Shown here in pieces: positions 1 through 5,207 of a stretch of DNA of 7,055 bases; positions within the stretch are counted from its first letter, which is position 1; each line of letters begins with the position of its first letter. The DNA is from JAWLGW01 sp964569055 (GTDB lineage: Bacteria; Planctomycetota; J058). Below the pieces are notes generated by a model. The model worked only from the letters and a program-made list of their open reading frames with translations. It searched no databases and was not told the origin of the DNA. Location: positions 1 through 7,055 of the forward strand of contig CAZMSZ010000385.1 of assembly GCA_964569055.1 (NCBI GenBank), given 5' to 3'. The translations under genes were made by a program, and so were the position numbers.

Positions 1-254
1 GCGGTTCGTTCTCGCGCCAGGGCGCCGAGCTGCCAGCGACAGCTCTTCCTTGGCGGTCTTGGACTGCGCGCCCCGCCGGCGTTTCGTTTCGCGGCCTTCC
101 CAGATCTCGCCAACGTCTCAGCCCCGAGCCCGCGCTCGGCCGTGCGTGCGTGGGTTACCGCGACGCGAGCGGCTGGCCCCCGCGTTGCATTAGCACCGGG
201 CGCAAGCGATTGAGGAACCGTAACGGGAGGTGACGCGACTCGAACGCTAGCCGG
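1..254. other. Upstream region without a convincing gene
   Basis: I see no credible coding sequence here. The + strand frame starting at base 1 is open to a TGA at 211-213, but it lacks a start codon in good context and its third codon positions are much less G/C-biased than those of the real genes in the window. A perfect 6-bp hairpin (CCGAGC 124-129, GCTCGG 134-139, loop CCGC) lies in the middle. It has no T-tract after it, so I do not call it a terminator. Transcription of the downstream riboswitch must start somewhere here, but no promoter stands out. TTGCAT at 185-190 is the best -35-like hexamer and has no good -10 partner. Confidence 0.5.
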
Positions 255-418
255 ACGTCGGAACGGGGAAGCCGGTGCGAATCCGGCGCGGTCCCGCCGC
301 TGTGATCGGGGACGAAGGCTGCGCAGGGGCGCTCGCGAGAGCGCCTCGCCCACTGGGCCGACAGGCCTGGGAAGGGGCAGCCGGAGGACGATCCGAGAGC
401 CAGAAGATCCGCCGACGT
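255..418 (+). ncRNA. Cobalamin (B12) riboswitch aptamer
   Basis: This is the ligand-binding domain of a cobalamin riboswitch, a cis-acting mRNA leader that lowers expression of the downstream gene when B12 is plentiful. Diagnostic elements appear in the right order. GGGAA is at 266-270. GCCGG (271-275) pairs with CCGGC (283-287) around the conserved GTGCGAAT. The CCCGCCGCTGTGA segment (293-305) is enclosed by a GTCCC/GGGAC helix (291-295 with 309-313). A CACTGGGCC...GGCCTGGGAAGG segment spans 351-375. The B12 box AGCCAGAAGATCCGCC (398-413) closely matches the family consensus. A perfect 7-bp P1 helix, 255-261 with 412-418, closes the domain, with its 3' strand overlapping the end of the B12 box as in E. 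coli btuB. A variable arm is a perfect 7-bp stem with a GCGA (GNRA) tetraloop (328-345). The exact cobalamin form recognised (adenosyl, methyl or hydroxo) cannot be read with certainty. Confidence 0.95.
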
Positions 419-528
419 GCCGCCAACGGGAACGATCTTCGTGGACCGAGATCGACCGGACTCCGCGCGCGCCGCCCCACCGGGCGGCGGCACCTCCCCG
501 CGGACCGCTCGCCAGAGAGCAAGCCCTC
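419..528 (+). promoter_or_regulatory. Probable expression platform of the B12 riboswitch
   Basis: This leader lies between the aptamer and the ATG at 529. It holds two hairpins. CGATCT (433-438) pairs with AGATCG (449-454). A perfect 8-bp GC stem (470-477 with 482-489) has the loop CACC. No T-tract follows either stem, so control of translation, or Rho-dependent termination, is more likely than intrinsic termination. The segment GCGGCGG (484-490) could pair instead with CCGCCGC (294-300) in the aptamer's P5 loop, the loop that makes the regulatory kissing contact in this family. That pairing would exclude the 470-489 hairpin. CACCTCCC (491-498) is complementary to GGGAGGTG (225-232) upstream of P1. 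The ribosome-binding site is weak, AGAGAG at 514-519. These pairings are seen on paper only, and GC-rich sequence makes some of them likely by chance. Confidence 0.5.
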
Positions 529-1929
529 ATGACCCTGTTCCGCCCGACCCCGGCCCTGGCCGGGCTCCTCGCCCTCTCCCTGTTCACCGGCTGCAGCACC
601 GGCAGCCGCGACGCCAGCAGCTCCGGCACCGCGCCGAGCACCAGCCACACGCCCGCGGCCCTGCCGCACCCCGGCGGCCAGATCGTGGCCGTGACCCCGG
701 GCGCCAACCCGGTCCAGGCCACGCTCCAGACCGACGTCTACACCGCGTTCGGCGAGGGCGGCTCGGTCTCCGACCTCGCGCTCACCGCCGACCGCGCGTT
801 CGTGTTGGAGGACCGCGGGCGGCTGCGGATCCTGGACCTCTCCGGGGCGACGCCGGCGCTCGACCGCGCGATCGACCTGTTCGGCGCGCCGCTCCAGGCC
901 GGGATCGCGACCGGCGCGCTCACCCTCCAGTCGAGCACGCTGGCGCTGCTCACCACCTCGGGCACCGGCGGCGAGGGGGTGGCGCTGTTCGATCCGAGCG
1001 CCGTCCAGTCCGCCCAGGACGTGACCTGGTTCGACTTCGGCGCGCTGAGCGCGACCTGGCCCGCCGGGACCACCAACAGCAAGGGCGTCGACGTCGGCGG
1101 CCAGCCGCTGCCGCTCACCTACACCGCCGCGGCGGTCCACGCGGGCGGGCGGCTGATCTTCGCCTCGTCCAACTTCGACGCCAACTTCGACCTCAACCCG
1201 GGCGCGGTCACCGCCTACCCGCTCGACCTCACCACGCGCACCCTCTCGACCCCGGGCGCCCTGGTCCAGACCAGCGACTTCAACCCGACCGGCCTGACGC
1301 GCGTCGAGACGGCCAAGGGCGAGCTGGTGCTGGTGACCAACGCGGGCCCCATGGGCCAGGCGGGCTCGATCGACGTGCTCGACCCCGTCACCATGATCAA
1401 GGTCGGCACGATCCGCTTCCCGGCGGCGGCGACGAACCCGGCCGGGACGGTGGCGGTCTCGCCCGACGGCACGCGCGGCTACGTCGGCGCGCAGAGCGAC
1501 GACTGCGTCTACCTGCTCGACCTCGCCGGCCTCGGCGACCTCGTCGGCGCCACGGCCGCCGCCGACCTCTCGGCCCGGTTCCTGGGCGGCTACGAGCTCG
1601 GCGCCGCCGCCGGCCCGAGCTACATCTCCAGGGTCGCGCTCTCGCACTCGGGCGACTACCTCTACGCGGTCGACATGAACGCGAGCGCCCTGTACGTGCT
1701 CGACCTGACCCGCCCCGAGCTCGGCGCCACGGTGAGCGGCTTCGCGCGGAGCGGTCTCCCGAGCAACTTCGAGGGCCTCGCCAGCCTGGTCGCCGTCCGC
1801 CCCGGCGAGCCCGGCGTCGACTTCCAGGGGCCCTCGGTCTACGTGCTCACGATCAACCTCGCCGCGGCCGACCGCGCCATCGCCAACGTGAGCGTGGCGC
1901 TCGACGCGGTCACCGTCGACCGGCACTGA
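529..1929 (+). CDS. B12-riboswitch-controlled beta-propeller lipoprotein, candidate cobalamin-binding surface protein
   Basis: The 466-residue protein has a lipoprotein signal peptide: hydrophobic residues 8-20 ending in Leu-Phe-Thr-Gly-Cys with Cys22 as the lipidation site. Ser23 at +2 favours the outer membrane. A Ser/Thr/Pro-rich linker (about 23-48) follows. The rest reads as about seven blades of YVTN/YncE-like beta-propeller, near 80-104, 127-155, 199-233, 254-287, 305-332, 366-393 and 414-441. The clearest blades have the pattern V-A-V-S-P-D-G-T-x-x-Y-V followed by V-Y-L-L-D-L (306-332) and V-A-L-S-H-S-G-D-Y-L-Y followed by L-Y-V-L-D-L (369-392). No enzyme active site is recognisable. 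The B12 riboswitch upstream implies a role in cobalamin acquisition or B12-responsive metabolism. The Bacteroides BtuG proteins, propeller lipoproteins that capture B12 for BtuB, are the closest functional analogy, but homology is not shown. The gene stands alone, and the ATG at 529 is chosen because it begins the signal peptide. Confidence 0.85.
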   Translation: MTLFRPTPALAGLLALSLFTGCSTGSRDASSSGTAPSTSHTPAALPHPGGQIVAVTPGANPVQATLQTDVYTAFGEGGSVSDLALTADRAFVLEDRGRLRILDLSGATPALDRAIDLFGAPLQAGIATGALTLQSSTLALLTTSGTGGEGVALFDPSAVQSAQDVTWFDFGALSATWPAGTTNSKGVDVGGQPLPLTYTAAAVHAGGRLIFASSNFDANFDLNPGAVTAYPLDLTTRTLSTPGALVQTSDFNPTGLTRVETAKGELVLVTNAGPMGQAGSIDVLDPVTMIKVGTIRFPAAATNPAGTVAVSPDGTRGYVGAQSDDCVYLLDLAGLGDLVGATAAADLSARFLGGYELGAAAGPSYISRVALSHSGDYLYAVDMNASALYVLDLTRPELGATVSGFARSGLPSNFEGLASLVAVRPGEPGVDFQGPSVYVLTINLAAADRAIANVSVALDAVTVDRH

Positions 1930-3735
1930 TTAGGCCGAGGCGCCAGCGCCCTCCGCGGGGCCGCTCGGCTCCACTCGCCCGCCCCCGGGCGCGCCGTTGG
2001 CGTCGATGGCCGCGGTGGAGATCACCCCCACCGTCTCGACCCGCCCGTCCTCGGTCACGTCGCGCGCGAACAGCGTGAGCGAGCCGAGGACGGCGCGGTC
2101 GCCGGCCGCGGGCGGGTGGCCGAGGCGCTCCTCGAGGAGCGCCGCCAGCGTCCGCTCGGCCGGGGCGTCGACTCGGACGCCGTACAGCTCCGCGAGGTCG
2201 CCCACCCGGGTGCTCGGGCGGACGTGCAGCTCGATCTCGGGGCCGGCGGGGTTGGCCTCGCTCGCCGGGCGCCCGGTGAAGGCCAGGTCGACGATCCAGC
2301 GCACGCGCGGCTGGAGCACCACGAACACGTGGTCGCCCTCGAGCAGCCGGGTGGAGCCGCGCGGCGGGATGAACTGCGACTCGCGCGCGACCAGCGCGAT
2401 CACCGCGTTGCTCGGGAGCGCCAGCTCGCGCACCCGCCGCCCGCTGGCGCGGCTCTCGGGGGTCAGCGTGTATTCGACGATGTCGCCGTCGACGTCGCGC
2501 AGCGAGGTGATCTCGAGCGTGATCGGCGGCGCCGGCTTCTCGGGGCGTTCCAGGCCGAGCACCCGGGCCATGAGCGGCAGCGACCAGCCTTGCATGGCGG
2601 CCGAGATCAGCGCGACCAGGAACACCACGTCGAACAGGACGTCCGCCTGCGGGACACCCTGCATGAGGGGGTAGGTGGCGAGCACGATCGGCACGGCGCC
2701 CTTGAGCCCGCCCGCCATCAGGAACACCGACTCGCGCGCCTTGAAGCGGAACGGCGCCACGCACAGCAGCACGGCCATCGGCCGCGCCACGAACATCAGC
2801 GCGCCCACCACGACCAGCCCGCCCGCGGCCACGTCGAGCAGGCGGCTGGGGAAGGAGAGCAGCCCGAGCACCACGAACATCACGATCTGCGAGAGCCAGG
2901 CCAGCCCGTCGTGGAACACCAGCACCCCGCGCCGGAACACGAGGTTGCTGTTGCCGAGCACGATCCCCGCGAGATACACGGCGAGGAAGCCGCTCGCGCC
3001 CGCGGTGGCGGCCGCGCCGTAGGCCAGCAGCGCGACCGCCCCGGTCAGCACGGGGTAGAGGCCCGCCGCCTCGAGCGCGATCCGGTTGTAGAGCAGCGCC
3101 GCGCCGCGGCCGATCAACAGGCCGATCGCCGCGCCCGCGAGCATCTGCCACAGGAACAGCCACAGCACCTGCGGGCCGAGCTCGACCCGTCCGAGCACCA
3201 GCTCGATGCAAGCGACCGTGAGGAAGATCGCCATGGGGTCGTTGGAGGCGCTCTCGAGCTCGAGCGTCCCCGAGAGCCGGCGGCTGACCCGCACGCCGGC
3301 CGAGCGGAGCACCGAGAACACCGCGGCCGCGTCGGTCGAGCCCACGATGCTCCCGAGCAGCAGCCCGTGCAGGAGCGGCAGGTCGAGCACGTACGCCGCG
3401 ATCAGACCGGTGATCCCCGCGGTGATCACGACCCCCACCGTGGCCAGCCACGCCGAGGGCCACAGGGTCGCCCGGAACGTGCTCCGGTCGGTGCGCAGCC
3501 CGCCGTCGAACAGGATGTAGACCAGCGCCACGGTGCCGATCGCGTGGGCCAGGGTGTAGTTCTCGAACTCGATCCCGCCCACGCCCTCGGAGCCGGCCAG
3601 CATGCCGATCCCGAGGAACAGCACCAGCACGGGCATTCCCGCCCGCGCCGACAGCTTGCTCGAGGCGATCCCCAGCGCGAGCAGCACCCCGACGAGGAGG
3701 ACGATCTTGTCGACGACGAACATGGGCAGCGACAT
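1930..3735 (-). CDS. nhaP2: K+/H+ antiporter, NhaP2/CvrA type (CPA1 family with RCK_C domain)
   Basis: This 601-residue inner-membrane cation/proton antiporter closely resembles E. coli CvrA/NhaP2, which exports K+ (and Na+) in exchange for H+ and aids osmotic and pH homeostasis. Residues 1 to about 395 are a multi-spanning transport domain. Family signatures include the stretch G-S-T-D-A-A-A-V-F (132-140) and E-S-A-S-N-D-P-M-A (161-169), whose Asn165-Asp166 pair is the expected ion-binding site. N-R-I-A-L (218-222) and G-L-K-G-A-V-P-I (343-350) are also present. A cytosolic RCK_C/TrkA-C domain follows (about 405-480, with G-S-T-R-L-L-E-G-D at 460-468), then a CorC/HlyC-type domain (about 500-572). 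A Gly/Pro-rich tail ends the protein. The start is uncertain. ATG 3735 has AGG directly against it, while the in-frame ATG at 3723 (Met5) has TTAGGA 11 nt upstream. The gene follows ispH by 56 nt on the same strand, so cotranscription is likely. Confidence 0.93.
   Translation of the reverse strand: MSLPMFVVDKIVLLVGVLLALGIASSKLSARAGMPVLVLFLGIGMLAGSEGVGGIEFENYTLAHAIGTVALVYILFDGGLRTDRSTFRATLWPSAWLATVGVVITAGITGLIAAYVLDLPLLHGLLLGSIVGSTDAAAVFSVLRSAGVRVSRRLSGTLELESASNDPMAIFLTVACIELVLGRVELGPQVLWLFLWQMLAGAAIGLLIGRGAALLYNRIALEAAGLYPVLTGAVALLAYGAAATAGASGFLAVYLAGIVLGNSNLVFRRGVLVFHDGLAWLSQIVMFVVLGLLSFPSRLLDVAAGGLVVVGALMFVARPMAVLLCVAPFRFKARESVFLMAGGLKGAVPIVLATYPLMQGVPQADVLFDVVFLVALISAAMQGWSLPLMARVLGLERPEKPAPPITLEITSLRDVDGDIVEYTLTPESRASGRRVRELALPSNAVIALVARESQFIPPRGSTRLLEGDHVFVVLQPRVRWIVDLAFTGRPASEANPAGPEIELHVRPSTRVGDLAELYGVRVDAPAERTLAALLEERLGHPPAAGDRAVLGSLTLFARDVTEDGRVETVGVISTAAIDANGAPGGGRVEPSGPAEGAGASA
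1933..1970. terminator. Weak inverted repeat just past the convergent stop codons
   Basis: GCCGAG (1934-1939) is complementary to CTCGGC (1964-1969), and a nested GGCG/CGCC pair lies at 1939-1942 and 1947-1950. The nested pair shares base 1939 with the outer stem, so the two would not form fully together. The repeat lies just after the lipoprotein stop codon and within the last codons of the antiporter gene, where a terminator of the + strand transcript would be needed. There is no T-tract on either side, so a classic intrinsic terminator is not supported. It may act only as an RNA 3'-end structure or be coincidental. Confidence 0.2.
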
Positions 3736-3791
3736 CCTAAGCCGCGCGTGCGAGGCGGGCGCGCGCGAGATCCTGGATGACCGGCGGCCCG

Positions 3792-5042
3792 CTACTCCGC
3801 GAGCGGGAGCGTGCGCTCGGGGCGCGCCACGTCGAGCGCGGCTCGCACCTGCTCGGCGTCGACCCCGCGGACCGCGAGCAGCCGCTCGATCACCTCGCCC
3901 ACGATCCGGTTGGGCGTGGAGGCGCCGGCGGTGAGCCCGACCGTGACCGGCCCCGCGGGCAGCCAGCCGCGCGTGCGGCTGCGGGTCTTCTCGCCCAGCG
4001 GCTGGTGGTCGATCTCCTCGGCCGACACGATCTCGCCCGGCCCGTCGATGTGGAACGCCGGGCAGAACTCGAGCCCGATCTCCACGAGGTGGGTGGTGTT
4101 GCTCGAGTTGTAGCCGCCCACGACCAGGATCACGTCGAGGTCGCCGCCGCGCCCGAGCGCGAGGGCCGCGTCCTGGAGGTTCTGCGTGGCGCTGCAGATC
4201 GTGTCGAACGACTGGAACCGCTCGGCGTGCTCGGCCTCGCCGTGCCGCTCGCGGACCGCCTCCCCCAGCATGCCCGCGATCTCCAGCGACTCGCTCGAGA
4301 GCATGGTGGTCTGATTGGCGAGCCCGATCCGCTCGAGGTGCAGGTCGGGGTCGAACCCGGGCGAGACCGCCGGGGCGAAGCGCGCCAGCAGCTCGGTCCG
4401 ACTCAGCGCGCCCGGCCGGCGCGCGATGTAGTCGCACACGAGCTGCGTCTCCTCGCGGTCGCGCACGATCAGGTAGTGGGCGCCGCCCTCGCGCGCCCGC
4501 GAGCTGGTGGCGCGGGTCTCCTCGTGGCCGTACTTGCCGTGGATCACCGAGGTGAAGCCGCTCTTGACGTAGTGGCGCACGCGCCGCCACACGTTCATGA
4601 CGCTGCCGCAGGTGGTGTCGACCAGCACGCAGCCCTTCGCCTTGAGCGCGGCGAGCTCCTCGGTGGCGACCCCGAACGCCGGCAGGATCACCACGTCGTC
4701 GGCCGTGACGTCGTCCAGCGTGTAGCCGTCGCCCAAGAAGCGCACGCCCAGCTCGACCAGGCGACGGTTCACGTAGGGGTTATGGATGATCTCGTTGGTG
4801 ATGTAGATCGTCTTGGTGGGGAAGTGCTCGCGGGTCTCGTAGGCGAGGTCCACCGCCCGATCGACCCCGTAGCAGAAGCCGAAGTCGCGGGCGAGGCGCA
4901 CGGTCACCTCGCCGAACGTCATGGCGTGCCCGTGCTCGCGCAGCGCGTCGACGAGGTGGCTGTGGTAGTCGTTCTGGAGCAGGCCCTTGATCTGCTTCTT
5001 CAGGCCGAAGCCCTTCTGCACGTAGAGCGCGCCATCGGCCAT
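3792..5042 (-). CDS. ispH: 4-hydroxy-3-methylbut-2-enyl diphosphate reductase, long plant/cyanobacterial type
   Basis: IspH (LytB) carries out the last step of the MEP pathway, reducing HMBPP to IPP and DMAPP with a [4Fe-4S] cluster in the cytosol. The 416-residue length, well above the roughly 315 of E. coli IspH, and the motifs place it in the plant/cyanobacterial family. The three cluster ligands are Cys57 (G-F-C-Y-G-V), Cys145 (D-T-T-C-G-S-V) and Cys283 (D-T-I-C-S-A-T-Q). Substrate-site residues include His87 (E-I-I-H-N), His173 and the proton-relay Glu175 (H-G-K-Y-G-H-E-E-T), Thr246 (N-Q-T-T-M-L) and the N-S-S-N-T-T-H segment (312-318). The second substrate-site His of E. coli (H74) is Phe123 in P-A-F-G-V, which is normal for this family. 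Gly replaces the usual Pro after Cys145. A Shine-Dalgarno GGAAGG (5049-5054, read on -) sits 6 nt before the ATG. Enzymes of this family usually take electrons from ferredoxin. Confidence 0.97.
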   Translation of the reverse strand: MADGALYVQKGFGLKKQIKGLLQNDYHSHLVDALREHGHAMTFGEVTVRLARDFGFCYGVDRAVDLAYETREHFPTKTIYITNEIIHNPYVNRRLVELGVRFLGDGYTLDDVTADDVVILPAFGVATEELAALKAKGCVLVDTTCGSVMNVWRRVRHYVKSGFTSVIHGKYGHEETRATSSRAREGGAHYLIVRDREETQLVCDYIARRPGALSRTELLARFAPAVSPGFDPDLHLERIGLANQTTMLSSESLEIAGMLGEAVRERHGEAEHAERFQSFDTICSATQNLQDAALALGRGGDLDVILVVGGYNSSNTTHLVEIGLEFCPAFHIDGPGEIVSAEEIDHQPLGEKTRSRTRGWLPAGPVTVGLTAGASTPNRIVGEVIERLLAVRGVDAEQVRAALDVARPERTLPLAE

Positions 5043-5084
5043 GGAGAGCCTTCCGCGGCGGGACGCCGGCTGGGGAATGGCGGC

Positions 5085-5112
5085 ATCTTAGCGGGAGGGG
5101 GACCCCGGGCAA
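5085..5112 (-). promoter_or_regulatory. Candidate sigma70-like promoter of ispH
   Basis: Read on the - strand, TTGCCC (complement of 5107-5112) and TAAGAT (complement of 5085-5090) each match the sigma70 consensus at 4 of 6 positions and are separated by 16 nt. Transcription would start near 5078 and give a leader of about 35 nt before the ispH ATG. An A/T-containing hexamer stands out in such GC-rich sequence, and the placement is right. This is pattern matching only, and the sigma factor preference of this organism is unknown. Confidence 0.45.
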
Positions 5113-5207
5113 CGGCCGGCTCGGGGCGGCCGCCGCACCTCCGTCGTTTCTTCCGGGTGAATGCGGTAAGCTCCAGCCGCGAAGGAACCTGGGGACCGGG
5201 AGCGCGC

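Noticed and set aside
185..213. Promoter for the riboswitch transcript (TTGCAT, GATTGA)
   Set aside because: The -10 hexamer matches the consensus at only two positions, too weak to report as a promoter.
247..1926. Long open - strand frame antisense to the lipoprotein gene and riboswitch
   Set aside because: Low-complexity Arg/Gly/Ala/Glu composition typical of GC-rich antisense frames. It covers a structured RNA and has no domain or start signal.
417..2078. Long open + strand frame overlapping the lipoprotein gene
   Set aside because: It is rich in Arg, Pro and Ala with no recognisable domain. It is the out-of-frame shadow of the GC-rich lipoprotein gene and would begin inside the riboswitch.
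2116..3780. Long open + strand frame antisense to the antiporter gene
   Set aside because: Composition dominated by Arg, His, Gln and Glu, with no family resemblance, while the opposite strand encodes an unmistakable NhaP2-type protein.
3736..4590. N-terminal extension of the antiporter frame upstream of ATG 3735
   Set aside because: It would overlap ispH out of frame on the same strand, and its composition is that of a shadow frame. The hydrophobic antiporter sequence starts only at 3735 or 3723.
5147..5172. Promoter for the transferase gene (TTTCTT, TAAGCT)
   Set aside because: Spacing is only 14 nt and the matches are poor. The region must hold a divergent promoter, but its position is not evident.
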